Shown here in pieces: positions 1-8,651 of a stretch of 64,000 bases of DNA (within the stretch, counting starts at the first letter, position 1; each line of letters opens with the position of its first letter). The notes below the pieces were generated by a model. It saw only the letters and a list, made by a program, of their open reading frames with translations, had not been told where the DNA came from and did no database searches. The stretch comes from Sulfurospirillum sp. UBA2217. GTDB lineage: Bacteria; Campylobacterota; Campylobacteria; Campylobacterales; Sulfurospirillaceae. The stretch is from assembly GCA_002328495.1 (NCBI GenBank), contig DCUJ01000008.1, forward strand, positions 228,691 to 292,690. Reading direction: 5' to 3'. Position numbers and translations under genes: made by a program.

Positions 1-2
1 AA

Positions 3-1277
3 GAGAATTACGACTCTTTTGGTTTTGATGCGGGTTCTATTGATTATCTGATTTTGACCCATGCACATGCGGATCATATTGGGCGGGTTCCTAAGCTTGT
101 CAAAGAGGGCTTCAAAGGAGAGATTTTTGCCACAAAGGCAACATTTGATATGGCGTACATCATGCTACTTGATAGCGCAATGCTTCTTCAAGAAGAGTAT
201 GAAACCCAGATTCGAAAAGCACTAAGAAGAGGTGAAGAAGCTCTTGTCAAAGAGCCATTGTATACCAAAGAGCACGTGGAAGCACTCTTTACATGTAAGA
301 GGCGTGCGCTCTGTTTTGAAGAGCCTTTTGCGCTTACTCCTTTTATTAGGATGAGCTTTTACAATGCGGGGCATATTTTAGGAAGTGCATTTGTGTCGCT
401 TCTTTTTGAAGAAGAAAATCTTACGCATCACGTTGTTTTCTCTGGCGATATCGGAGGCAAGGAGCGTTTGTTGCTAAGTCCCCTTAGCCCACTGCCTAAC
501 CCCACAACACTTTTTTTGGAATCTACGTATGGTGATAGAGAGCATCGTAGCTTAAAAGAAAGCATTGAAGAGTTTAAAAATGCTATTCTTGAAACCTTGG
601 AGGAAGGGGGCAATGTCATTATTCCTTCTTTTGCACTTGAGCGAACGCAAGAGATTTTATGGGTGTTGCATCAGATGCATAAAGAGGGACTTTTGAGGCA
701 TTCGCATGTTTTTCTAGACAGCCCCCTTGCCATAGAAGCAACAAAAATCTATCAAAAATATCCTGCTGATTTGAACCAAGAAGTGGGCTTACATGTAAGC
801 CTTGGCGATGACCCGTTTGATTTTCCACAGCTCAAGCTCACCCAACGTAAAAAAGACTCCATTGCCATCAACGATGTTACAAAAAAGGCCATTATTATCG
901 CGGGGAGTGGTATGTGTACAGGAGGAAGGGTGTTGCATCATCTGAAACAACGCATTTGGAATCCCAAAAATGCCATTATTTTTGTTGGGTTTCAAGTCAA
1001 AGGAACACTCGGACGCGATATTGTGGATGGAGAAAATTTTGTGCGACTTTATGGAGAAGATATTAAGGTGCGTGCAAAAGTTCACACCATCAACGGTCTC
1101 TCTGCCCATGCGGATAGGAAAGATATGCTAGCATGGATCAAACCTTGTGGAGGGCTTCAAAATGTCTATCTCATTCATGGAGAACCTGAAAAGATGGAAC
1201 TTTTTAAAACCTATATCAAAGCACATCAGGAGACAAAAGTCCATATTGTAATGCCAAAAGAGACGATTTATATCTAG
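3..1277 (+). CDS. MBL-fold beta-CASP ribonuclease family protein (5' truncated)
   Basis: The frame is open from the first bases of the window, so the true start lies upstream. The visible part begins just before the metallo-beta-lactamase motif THAHADHIGR, which supplies zinc ligands. Further on are the beta-CASP region (residues GSGMCTGGR near 901-930) and the late histidine motif LSAHADRKDM near 1098-1127. This motif set belongs to the CPSF73/Int11-like nuclease group, which cleaves RNA; an RNA substrate is inferred from the family. About 425 residues are visible. Two copies of the TTACATGTAA palindrome (289, 789) lie inside, read as TCK and LHV. The gene is followed by a 77-base gap with a promoter for the next operon. 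Confidence 0.85.
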   Translation, partial: ENYDSFGFDAGSIDYLILTHAHADHIGRVPKLVKEGFKGEIFATKATFDMAYIMLLDSAMLLQEEYETQIRKALRRGEEALVKEPLYTKEHVEALFTCKRRALCFEEPFALTPFIRMSFYNAGHILGSAFVSLLFEEENLTHHVVFSGDIGGKERLLLSPLSPLPNPTTLFLESTYGDREHRSLKESIEEFKNAILETLEEGGNVIIPSFALERTQEILWVLHQMHKEGLLRHSHVFLDSPLAIEATKIYQKYPADLNQEVGLHVSLGDDPFDFPQLKLTQRKKDSIAINDVTKKAIIIAGSGMCTGGRVLHHLKQRIWNPKNAIIFVGFQVKGTLGRDIVDGENFVRLYGEDIKVRAKVHTINGLSAHADRKDMLAWIKPCGGLQNVYLIHGEPEKMELFKTYIKAHQETKVHIVMPKETIYI

Positions 1278-1296
1278 CCCTAAAGGTCAAGAAAGA

Positions 1297-1326
1297 TTGA
1301 CATCGTAGTGACGAACATGGTAAAAT
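1297..1326 (+). promoter_or_regulatory. Sigma-70 type promoter for the hybrid kinase operon
   Basis: TTGACA at 1297-1302 and TAAAAT at 1321-1326 are separated by 18 bases, in the gap upstream of the hybrid kinase. A near-consensus -35 box is uncommon in this phylum, which makes the pair more convincing. The transcription start is inferred. Confidence 0.5.
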
Positions 1327-1354
1327 TAATCGTTTAAATTTAAAAAATATTTTA

Positions 1355-4258
1355 ATGAAAGTTTTATTTCCCATGAAACATTTACTGGCAAAAATTTCTC
1401 TTCTTCAGGCCTTAATTGGGATGATAATTCTCTCTTTATTGGCACCTTTGCCCATTTTGCTGGGCACGTACGTTCATAGTGCGTACAAAGCCAAACAAGA
1501 AGTACTCTATGAAACTAATGTTAAAAAATTCAATCTTTCTTCTGAAATTTTCTCAGAATCTTTGTGGAACTATTATCCAGAACTTGGGCAAAAACTCGTT
1601 GACCAACTGACGTTTGAACCTCATATTGTGAGTATAAAAGTGAGTGATACAGATAAGAAAGATTTTTTATATTGGGAAAGTAGCGATAAAAAACTAACTA
1701 AAGAAACATTTACATTTGAAAAAGCCTTAGAAAAAGATGGTCGCATTATTGGCTTTTTTGAGATGCACTTTAGAAAACTTGGGGTGCTAGAGTCGGTCAT
1801 CAATGATATGACATTGTTTGGCTCTATTTTAGTCTTGCAAGCTATTTTCTTAATAGTGATTATCTCCTTAATCTACACCTATAAAGTGATGCGTCCCATC
1901 CGACGTTTGGTTGAAGATGCTACGTTATTAGCAAACCAAAAACTCGAAACACCTTTTGTCTGGAATGACCACGATGAGATTGGTGTTTTGGGGGTTGTCT
2001 TGGATAAAACACGCCTCAAACTTAAAGAACTTTTTGAAAATCTCAAAGGCGAAAATGAACGGCTTGAAGAAAAGGTCAAGCAACGTACCCTTGAGTTAGA
2101 ACGCACCTGTCAGTACAAATCTGAATTTTTAGCCAATATGAGCCATGAAATTCGCACGCCTATGAATGCTATTATGGGTATGACACACTTGATGAGTAAA
2201 ACAGCGATGAATGTCACACAGTTGAATTATGTCACCAAAATCAAAGAAGCCTCTTCGGTACTTCTCACCGTTATCAATGATATTTTGGATTTTTCAAAAA
2301 TTGAAGCAGGAAGAATGGACGTTGAGTCTGTTGCCTTTGATTTGCACAAAGAGCTGAAAAAAAGCATCTCCATTTTTTCTGTTTTAGCCAAAGAAAAAGA
2401 GATTGCATTTGAAGCTGATTTTATTCAAACCGACCGATTTTTCAGAGGCGATCCGCATAAAATCATGCAAATTATCAATAATTTTTTAAGCAACGCTATC
2501 AAATTTACAGTAGAAGGAAACGTTGTTTTACATGTAGAAGAGCAGGTTGATAGTTCAAGTGAGTCTGCTTTGCTTGTTTTTAGCGTTAGCGATACGGGCA
2601 TGGGTATTGAGTCGCAGAAGCAATCTTTGTTATTCCAAGCTTTTGGACAACTGGACGCTTCGATTACACGAAAGCACGGAGGAACAGGGCTTGGGCTTTA
2701 TATCTGTACCCAATTAGCGCATATGATGCAAGGTAGTATTCGTGTGGAAAGTGAAATATCCAAGGGAAGTACGTTTTATTTTTCGCTCACCTTACCCATT
2801 GCTCAGGGCTTAGAGCTTCAGCAAGATAAAAATATGCAACCCTTTCAACCCTTGCACATCGCCTTGGTAGAGGACAATGCCGAACTTGCCTCTTGGCTTA
2901 CCGACACCATTCGTTCCTTTGGCTTTTTTGTATCCACCTTTACAAGCAGTGATGATGTAAGTGGGGTATTGCAAGAACAAACAAGAGCATTTGATTTGAT
3001 GGTCATTGATTATGAGTGTGCGCAGAGTAACGGAGCACTTTGGTTTGAACTGCTCAAATCAAAAGTAACGACAGACTTACTTCCTAAGGTGTTAATGCTC
3101 TCTTGCGATGCGTCTTTAGAGTTTAAAAGCAAATTGCTAGGGTTTGGTATCAACACACTGCTTGCCAAGCCCATCAATCCTTCGATGCTTTACGATGAGA
3201 TTACTTCGTTGTGTGATATTGTCACGCAAGAGCCTTTGTTTGACCCTTCTAAAATTGATTTGTCGCAAAAATCCATTTTGGTTGTGGAAGATAATGATAT
3301 CAATTTAGAAGTAGCACTCTACCTCTTAAAAGAGACGCACATTCGTGTGGATGTGGCACGAAACGGCTTTGAAGCGGTGGAAAAAGTGAATGAAAAGGCA
3401 TTTGATATTATTTTGATGGACATTCAAATGCCCTTAATGGATGGTTATGAAGCCACACGTATTATGCGTAATGAGTTGAAACTCTCCACACCGATTGTCG
3501 CTATGACCGCTAATGTAATGCTTCAAGATATTGAAAAATGCCTCTCTATGGGAATGGATGCGCACATAGGAAAACCGTTTGAGGTCGAAGATTTTTATGG
3601 AACCTTGATGGAAGTCTTACATGTAAAGATGAAAGAGACATCGCTTAAAGAGAAGAGTGATGCGGTTGCAACATTTGCAAAAGAAGTTGCCATTGCAAAA
3701 CTGGGTGGTAATGAAGCACTATGGAGAAAGATATTTTGCAGTTTTTATGAACAGCATGCGAGTGCACCTTTTAATCTTAAGGCCTTAATAGCAAAAGAAG
3801 AGCTGACAACGTTGGTAGATTATGTTCATACCCTCAAAGGCTTGTGTGGGACAGTTGGTGCTTATGCTTTAAACAAAGAGTGCGCGCATCTTGAGGCATT
3901 TTTGAAAGAGAATGGAAGTGTTAAAGCTCTTGATATTGAGCCTTTTGTGCAAGAACACACCGCATTGTTTCGTTGTTTAATCGCTGAATATGAAGTACAA
4001 CTTCCACCATCATCTTCTCTCCTCTACGATAAAAACGACAATCACCATGAAGTGATGAGCCTTTTTGAGGGATTGAAAAATGCCTTTTTAAGCTCAAGTG
4101 TTTCAAAGGTTAATGAGCTTTTGGATGCTTTAGCCGCTTTCGAGCGTGTCACGGATATGCCAACATTTAAAGCAATGATTTTAGCCTCCAGTATGTTTGA
4201 TTTTGATACCGCCCAAGGGCATTTAGAAACGCTTAAAAAGGAGCTGACCCATGGCTAA
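1355..4258 (+). CDS. Hybrid sensor histidine kinase, two receiver domains and Hpt (BarA-like layout)
   Basis: 967 residues. Membrane segments are at about 17-37 and 150-173, flanking a periplasmic sensor of about 110 residues, then a HAMP region (175-230) and a coiled coil. The HisKA box SHEIRTPMNAIMG places the phospho-accepting His at 264. The ATPase domain shows NNFLSNAIKFT, DTGMGI and GGTGLGL. Receiver 1 (about 501-620) has Asp552 in a divergent context (IDYEC). Receiver 2 (about 640-755) has a canonical Asp689 (LMDIQMP). The C-terminal Hpt has His825 (HTLKG). This is a full phosphorelay. The 8-base overlap with the REC-HD-GYP gene suggests that protein as a phosphorelay target (inference). 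A start 18 bases downstream (1373) is possible; neither start has a clear ribosome-binding site. Confidence 0.92.
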   Translation: MKVLFPMKHLLAKISLLQALIGMIILSLLAPLPILLGTYVHSAYKAKQEVLYETNVKKFNLSSEIFSESLWNYYPELGQKLVDQLTFEPHIVSIKVSDTDKKDFLYWESSDKKLTKETFTFEKALEKDGRIIGFFEMHFRKLGVLESVINDMTLFGSILVLQAIFLIVIISLIYTYKVMRPIRRLVEDATLLANQKLETPFVWNDHDEIGVLGVVLDKTRLKLKELFENLKGENERLEEKVKQRTLELERTCQYKSEFLANMSHEIRTPMNAIMGMTHLMSKTAMNVTQLNYVTKIKEASSVLLTVINDILDFSKIEAGRMDVESVAFDLHKELKKSISIFSVLAKEKEIAFEADFIQTDRFFRGDPHKIMQIINNFLSNAIKFTVEGNVVLHVEEQVDSSSESALLVFSVSDTGMGIESQKQSLLFQAFGQLDASITRKHGGTGLGLYICTQLAHMMQGSIRVESEISKGSTFYFSLTLPIAQGLELQQDKNMQPFQPLHIALVEDNAELASWLTDTIRSFGFFVSTFTSSDDVSGVLQEQTRAFDLMVIDYECAQSNGALWFELLKSKVTTDLLPKVLMLSCDASLEFKSKLLGFGINTLLAKPINPSMLYDEITSLCDIVTQEPLFDPSKIDLSQKSILVVEDNDINLEVALYLLKETHIRVDVARNGFEAVEKVNEKAFDIILMDIQMPLMDGYEATRIMRNELKLSTPIVAMTANVMLQDIEKCLSMGMDAHIGKPFEVEDFYGTLMEVLHVKMKETSLKEKSDAVATFAKEVAIAKLGGNEALWRKIFCSFYEQHASAPFNLKALIAKEELTTLVDYVHTLKGLCGTVGAYALNKECAHLEAFLKENGSVKALDIEPFVQEHTALFRCLIAEYEVQLPPSSSLLYDKNDNHHEVMSLFEGLKNAFLSSSVSKVNELLDALAAFERVTDMPTFKAMILASSMFDFDTAQGHLETLKKELTHG

Positions 4259-5270
4259 AGTCCTTGTCATAGATGACACCCCAGAATACATTACGATGCT
4301 CACATCGCTTTTGTGTGAATACGAAGTTTTTGCAGCTAAAGAGGGGAAAAAAGGGTTGCAACTGGCTGAAATGGTTCTGCCCGATTTGATTTTATTGGAT
4401 ATTAATATGCCCTCTATGACAGGCTATGAAGTGTGTCGTAGGCTAAAGTTAGTTAAAAAAGTACGTGATATTCCAGTGATTTTTCTTACCGCAAATGAGG
4501 GAAGCGATTTTGAAGAGATAGGTTTTAAGATGGGAGCGGTGGATTACATTTCTAAACCCTTTAATGCGACCGTATTGAAAGCACGAGTAAAAACGCATGT
4601 TGATTTGTATCGCTTGCAATCCAGCTTACAAGAGCAAGTGGAAGAAGCTACGCAGGAGATTTTAAAGCTCAATCATGAAATTACCTTTATTTCAGCTTCT
4701 ATTGCGGAGATGAAGTCCAAAGAGACAGGGGCACATCTACGTCGCGTTTCTGAATTTTGCTACCTTTTAGCTAAATTTTTAGGGCACGATGAAGCAGAAT
4801 GTGAAAAAATTAAAATGGCAGCGGTGTTACACGATATAGGCAAAGTAGGTATCCCCGATGAAATTTTAAACAAACCAGAAAAACTGAGTTTGCAGGAGTG
4901 GGAAATTATGCAAACACACTCGCAACTAGGCTATAACATGCTTTTTGATTCAGAATTTGAATTAATGCGACTTGCGGCAAAAATGGCACTTGAACACCAT
5001 GAACGGTGGGATGGAACGGGCTACCCTTTGGAAAAAAAAGCGGATGACATCAGCATGGTTGGGCGCATTTGTGCGATTGCGGATGTGTTTGATTCTCTGT
5101 TGGATAAGCGCGTTTACAAAGAAGCCTGGGACGAAGAGCGGGTAAGAGACTATTTTGTAGCGATGAGTGGGGTCCAGTTTGACCCTGATATTACTGCGGT
5201 ATTGTTGGAAAATTTTGATATGTTTATCTATACGTGGAAATCGTTACAGCGACTGAGAAAAAGCGTATGA
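4251..5270 (+). CDS. Response regulator with HD-GYP domain (putative c-di-GMP phosphodiesterase)
   Basis: 339 residues. An N-terminal receiver (about 1-120) has phospho-acceptor Asp50 in LLDINMP and the conserved K102 in SKPF. A short helical linker leads to an HD-GYP domain (about 145-335) with HD at 194-195 in LHDIGK and the HHERWDGTGYP signature at 249-259. Proteins with this layout (RpfG family) hydrolyse cyclic di-GMP when phosphorylated. The start overlaps the kinase gene by 8 bases, so the two are translationally coupled and probably partners. The gene ends in an ATGA overlap with the following solute-binding protein. Confidence 0.93.
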   Translation: MAKVLVIDDTPEYITMLTSLLCEYEVFAAKEGKKGLQLAEMVLPDLILLDINMPSMTGYEVCRRLKLVKKVRDIPVIFLTANEGSDFEEIGFKMGAVDYISKPFNATVLKARVKTHVDLYRLQSSLQEQVEEATQEILKLNHEITFISASIAEMKSKETGAHLRRVSEFCYLLAKFLGHDEAECEKIKMAAVLHDIGKVGIPDEILNKPEKLSLQEWEIMQTHSQLGYNMLFDSEFELMRLAAKMALEHHERWDGTGYPLEKKADDISMVGRICAIADVFDSLLDKRVYKEAWDEERVRDYFVAMSGVQFDPDITAVLLENFDMFIYTWKSLQRLRKSV

Positions 5271-5956
5271 GAATTGTACTTTTTTTAACGTTGGTATGTA
5301 GTACACTGTTTTCACAGGTTTTTACAGTCTATACGGAGCAATTACCTCCTTTTAATTTTATGGAAAATGGTAAAGTTATAGGCAGCTCTACCCGTTTATT
5401 AGAAGCCTTACTTGCAAAAAGTGGTCATACCATTTCGCATGGAAAAATTAATTTAGTACCGTGGTCAAGAGGCTATCATGAGGCATTAACCACGCAAAAT
5501 ACAATTCTTTACAGCATGGCACGAACCCCTGAGCGGGAAGATCTCTTCAAATGGGTTGGACCTGTCAACAAACTGACCATTGGTTTGATCGCTAAAAAAG
5601 CATCTCAGTTGGTTATTAATAAACCAGAGTGTTTAAATAACTATACGATTGCAGTTATGCATGATACAGCAGCCGAGAGTATTTTAAAAAACTTAGGCAT
5701 GAGACCAGAGCGGATGGAACGTTTTTCAAGCCCTTTGTCCCAAATTAAAAAACTCCATGAAGGGCGTGTGGATGCCATGGCATTTGGGGTTGAGGGGATG
5801 TATCAGATGCTCTCAACCACTGGCATTGATCCTTCTTTATATGAAACAGTCTACATCTTAAAGCAGAGCGATTTGTATTTTGCATTTCATAAAGAGACCG
5901 ATGATGCCCTTATCCAAAAATTAAATGAGCTTTTAAAAACAGTAGTACATTTTTAG
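5267..5956 (+). CDS. Periplasmic amino-acid-type solute-binding protein (SBP_bac_3 family)
   Basis: 229 residues from the ATG that forms an ATGA overlap with the preceding HD-GYP gene; an in-frame GTG at 5234 would extend it into that gene and is less likely. A hydrophobic signal peptide covers about residues 1-18. The mature part starts VYTEQLPPFNF, a typical opening of family 3 binding proteins, and contains WSRGYHEAL and SMARTPEREDLFKWVGP, seen in transporter-independent proteins of this type. No permease is nearby. Linkage to the kinase suggests it could present a ligand to the kinase sensor domain (inference). Confidence 0.8.
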   Translation: MRIVLFLTLVCSTLFSQVFTVYTEQLPPFNFMENGKVIGSSTRLLEALLAKSGHTISHGKINLVPWSRGYHEALTTQNTILYSMARTPEREDLFKWVGPVNKLTIGLIAKKASQLVINKPECLNNYTIAVMHDTAAESILKNLGMRPERMERFSSPLSQIKKLHEGRVDAMAFGVEGMYQMLSTTGIDPSLYETVYILKQSDLYFAFHKETDDALIQKLNELLKTVVHF

Positions 5957-6016
5957 GAAAATTTTAAGCTATCAAGAGTATAGTTTCGCTACATGTCAGT
6001 GTGTAAAGGAGCCCTT

Positions 6017-6298
6017 ATGCAAGTCAATGCAAATGCTATGATGTCCATGAGTAACTGGATGAATACCAATGCAAACAATGTCGCCAATGTGAATACGGAA
6101 GGCTTTACTGCGTCACGTACAACCATAACAAACGAAGGAAATTCTGTAGTGGCTCAGAGTTCAAAAACTGCCAGTGCTACTGATCTTTCTAAAGAATTTA
6201 CGGATCAAATTTCTCTTGAAAAATCATTTGAAGCCAATGCTCAAACCATCAAAACCAAAGATGACATGATAGGCTCTCTCTTAGACCTTTCTGTTTAG
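6017..6298 (+). CDS. Small flagellar rod/hook-type protein (FlgC-like)
   Basis: 93 residues. The ATG at 6017 is preceded by AAAGGAG at a good distance; an ATG 24 bases upstream has no such site. The N-terminal part has the axial-protein signature NWMNTNANNVANVNTEGFTA (compare the ANNIANANTxGF motif of rod and hook proteins). The C-terminal part (SLEKSFEANAQTIKTKDDMIGSLLDL) matches the axial C-terminal motif. The middle is very short, so it is a minimal axial-type protein and cannot replace full-length FlgC. It stands alone between a sensor operon and convergent queA, whose 3' end it overlaps by 4 bases. Confidence 0.75.
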   Translation: MQVNANAMMSMSNWMNTNANNVANVNTEGFTASRTTITNEGNSVVAQSSKTASATDLSKEFTDQISLEKSFEANAQTIKTKDDMIGSLLDLSV

Positions 6299-7314
6299 AG
6301 AATTAACATCGCATCGCCGTAAGAGAAGAATCGATACTTCTTCTCTACCGCTTCTTCGTACAACTCCAATGTCTTTTCAATTCCAACAAAAGAAGCCACT
6401 AGCATAATCAATGTTGATTTAGGTAAATGAAAATTGGTCAAGAGATGATTGACTCTTTGTGGAAGGTTACACGGGTGTAGAAAAAGATTACACTGTCCTT
6501 CTTTTTCTTTCTTTCTTACATAATACTCAACTGTGCGTGTTACAGTCGTCCCTACGGCTAAAAGAGGCTTTGTAGAATCAATACACTTACATGTAAACTC
6601 TGGAATACGATAAATCTCAGCGTGCATAACATGTTCTTTGATATGTTCTGCTTCTACGGGTTTAAAGGTTCCTGCTCCAACATGAAGCGTTAAAAAATGG
6701 GTCTCGTAGCGTGTTTTAAGCTCTTGAAACATGGATGGTGTAAAGTGTAATGATGCGGTAGGTGCAGCAACGGCTCCTTGTTTATCGGCAAACACACTTT
6801 GATAATCCACACTGTCTTCTTTTGTATCTTCGCGTTTAATATACGGAGGCAGGGGAATATGCCCAATATCTTCTAAAATATCAAACAGTTGTGTGGTGTG
6901 AATAGGTGCGTGATGATGAAAAAAAGCTAAAGTGCGCATTCCATCATCGTGCAGCATGGTAACCGTGGCAGATAAGCCTTGTTCAAAAAAAAGAGAGGTT
7001 CCTTCTTTGACTTTCCCTCTGATATACGCGGTGTAAAGATTGTTTTGAAGGGGTGTATTTAAAAGGATTTCTATCTCTCCACCGCTCTCTTTTTTTCCAA
7101 AGAGTCTTGCTTTAATGACTTTTGTATCGTTAAGTACGATAGCCGTTTGGGAAGGAATAAAATCAAACAGATGTTTAAAAAGAGTGTGCGTTAAGGTTTG
7201 TGTTTGTCTATTCCAAACCAAAAGCCTCGCCTCATCTCTAGGTTCTATGGGATGCGTGGCGATAAGCTCTGGTGGTAAAGTGTAGTCGTAGGTTGATTTT
7301 AAAAGAGGGTCTAT
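6295..7314 (-). CDS. queA: S-adenosylmethionine:tRNA ribosyltransferase-isomerase, AUA start proposed
   Basis: QueA converts 7-deazaguanine-modified tRNA to epoxyqueuosine by transferring the ribosyl group of SAM. Hallmarks include LNDTKVIKARLFG, VAAPTASLHFT and FLTLHVGAGTFKPV. The conserved N-terminus (residues STYDYTLPPELIATHPIEPR) is encoded upstream of any in-frame ATG, GTG or TTG. The first standard start is TTG at 7221, which would remove it. An in-frame TAG inside tatC closes the frame further upstream. ATA at 7312-7314 gives 339 residues, the usual family length, with GAGG about 10 bases upstream. The gene is the last of tatB-tatC-queA and starts 4 bases after the tatC stop. A copy of TTACATGTAA lies at 6587. 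Confidence 0.85.
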   Translation of the reverse strand: MDPLLKSTYDYTLPPELIATHPIEPRDEARLLVWNRQTQTLTHTLFKHLFDFIPSQTAIVLNDTKVIKARLFGKKESGGEIEILLNTPLQNNLYTAYIRGKVKEGTSLFFEQGLSATVTMLHDDGMRTLAFFHHHAPIHTTQLFDILEDIGHIPLPPYIKREDTKEDSVDYQSVFADKQGAVAAPTASLHFTPSMFQELKTRYETHFLTLHVGAGTFKPVEAEHIKEHVMHAEIYRIPEFTCKCIDSTKPLLAVGTTVTRTVEYYVRKKEKEGQCNLFLHPCNLPQRVNHLLTNFHLPKSTLIMLVASFVGIEKTLELYEEAVEKKYRFFSYGDAMLIL

Positions 7315-7318
7315 GGGC

Positions 7319-8095
7319 TTAATCCTCGTGTCTTTCTTCTTCTTTTTCTAAAATATCATCACTTGCATCTTCGGTTTCTTCGGGTGGAACATATGGATTA
7401 ACCGCTTTTGCGACTAAAATTGAGACACCATAAAGAAAAATCAAAGGGGCAGCCATCAAAAATTGTGAAAGGACATCAGGGGGTGTTAGCATCGCTGCAA
7501 GAATGAATATAATAATAATGGCATAGCGAAAGAAATCTTTGAGTGCTTTATCGTCTACAAGACCTAATTTCGCAAAAAAGAAGATAATGACAGGAAGTTC
7601 AAAAGAGAGACCAAACCCAACCAGAATTTTTGTGAAAAAGCCAACATATTCACCAATGCTTGGAAGAGCCGTAAAAAGTGCGCTACCAAAGGCAATTAAA
7701 AATGCAAAAGCTAAAGGAACAACTACGTAGTAGCAAAACGAAGCTCCCATTAAAAACATGAGGGTTGCAGCACTGACAAAAGGAATGACTAAGCGTTTTT
7801 CATTGTCATAAAGACCAGGGGCAACAAAAAGCCAAAATTGCCAAAAGACAACAGGCAGGGCACAGACAAAACCTGCGAAAAAGGCTACTTTCATAGCAGT
7901 AAAAAAGGGTTCTTGCACACCAGTAAAAATAACATTACTTCCCTCGGGCAAGACTGCTTTTAGAGGAGCTATCATCCACGCTAAAATAGGTTGCCAAAAG
8001 GTAAAACAGACCAAAAACATCACAATAATCACCGATAATGAGATGGAGAGACGTTTGCGAAGCTCTGCTAAATGGGGTTTTAATTCATCAAACAT
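7319..8095 (-). CDS. tatC: Sec-independent protein translocase subunit TatC
   Basis: 258 residues with six membrane segments. It opens with the TatC signature region (HLAELRKRLSISL) and has the conserved first periplasmic loop (TGVQEPFFTAMKVAFFAGF) followed by the cytoplasmic VVFWQFWLFVAPGLYDNEKR. TatC binds the twin-arginine signal peptide in the inner membrane. The C-terminal tail is acidic and cytoplasmic. The start overlaps tatB by 8 bases. No tatA is visible here. Confidence 0.95.
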   Translation of the reverse strand: MFDELKPHLAELRKRLSISLSVIIVMFLVCFTFWQPILAWMIAPLKAVLPEGSNVIFTGVQEPFFTAMKVAFFAGFVCALPVVFWQFWLFVAPGLYDNEKRLVIPFVSAATLMFLMGASFCYYVVVPLAFAFLIAFGSALFTALPSIGEYVGFFTKILVGFGLSFELPVIIFFFAKLGLVDDKALKDFFRYAIIIIFILAAMLTPPDVLSQFLMAAPLIFLYGVSILVAKAVNPYVPPEETEDASDDILEKEEERHED

Positions 8096-8531
8096 GCGCT
8101 TTTTCCTCTATCTTAACGGCTTCCACAACGGTATTGGATGTAGATGTCGCTACAGGAGGCTCATCCATAGTGAAGCTGCGATTGGTTGAAAAAGGTGATG
8201 CACTTTGCGTCACACTCGCTTCAATTTCTTTCAAAGAGTCATTGACGCTAGAAGTTGTTTTTTTAATCTCTTCGAGTTCATCAAAAGTGATGACTTTACG
8301 CGCACTGGTTGCTGCATCATCGAGCTTTTTTTTGTAAGTGAGTGCTTCTTCTTTAAGCTCTTGAATTTTCATCTCTTGTTCAAACGAGCTTTTGACATCA
8401 TTGATACTGTTTTTAAAGGATTTGAAAAATTTGGCTACTTTAACCATGGCATCGGGAAGTTTATCGGGTCCTAAAAATAAAATAGCAATAATGGCAATAA
8501 TAAGGATTTCACTGAAGCCCATACCAAACAT
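8088..8531 (-). CDS. tatB: Sec-independent protein translocase subunit TatB
   Basis: 147 residues. An N-terminal membrane helix starts MGFSEILIIAIIAILFLGPDKLP, broken by the conserved FLGP hinge, followed by an amphipathic helix (about 23-45) and a long charged, partly coiled-coil C-terminal region. The Glu in SEILII and a tail longer than 100 residues favour TatB over TatA. TatB forms the twin-arginine receptor complex with TatC, encoded next in the operon. Confidence 0.9.
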   Translation of the reverse strand: MFGMGFSEILIIAIIAILFLGPDKLPDAMVKVAKFFKSFKNSINDVKSSFEQEMKIQELKEEALTYKKKLDDAATSARKVITFDELEEIKKTTSSVNDSLKEIEASVTQSASPFSTNRSFTMDEPPVATSTSNTVVEAVKIEEKAHV

Positions 8532-8618
8532 AAGACAACCCGCCTTTGTGTTGAAAATTTAGAGTTGGATTTTAGCTTAACTTTCATCAAACTAAGATAA
8601 ATAAGCAGAAGTCTTGAG

Positions 8619-8624
8619 TATAAT
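8619..8624 (+). promoter_or_regulatory. Predicted -10 element upstream of the GGDEF-EAL gene
   Basis: A perfect TATAAT lies 27 bases before the GGDEF-EAL start codon, in the intergenic region divergent from tatB. No convincing -35 box is visible, as is usual for this phylum. The AAAGGAG ribosome-binding site is at 8641-8647. Confidence 0.45.
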
Positions 8625-8651
8625 AACCTAAAAGTAAGTTAAAGGAGTCTG

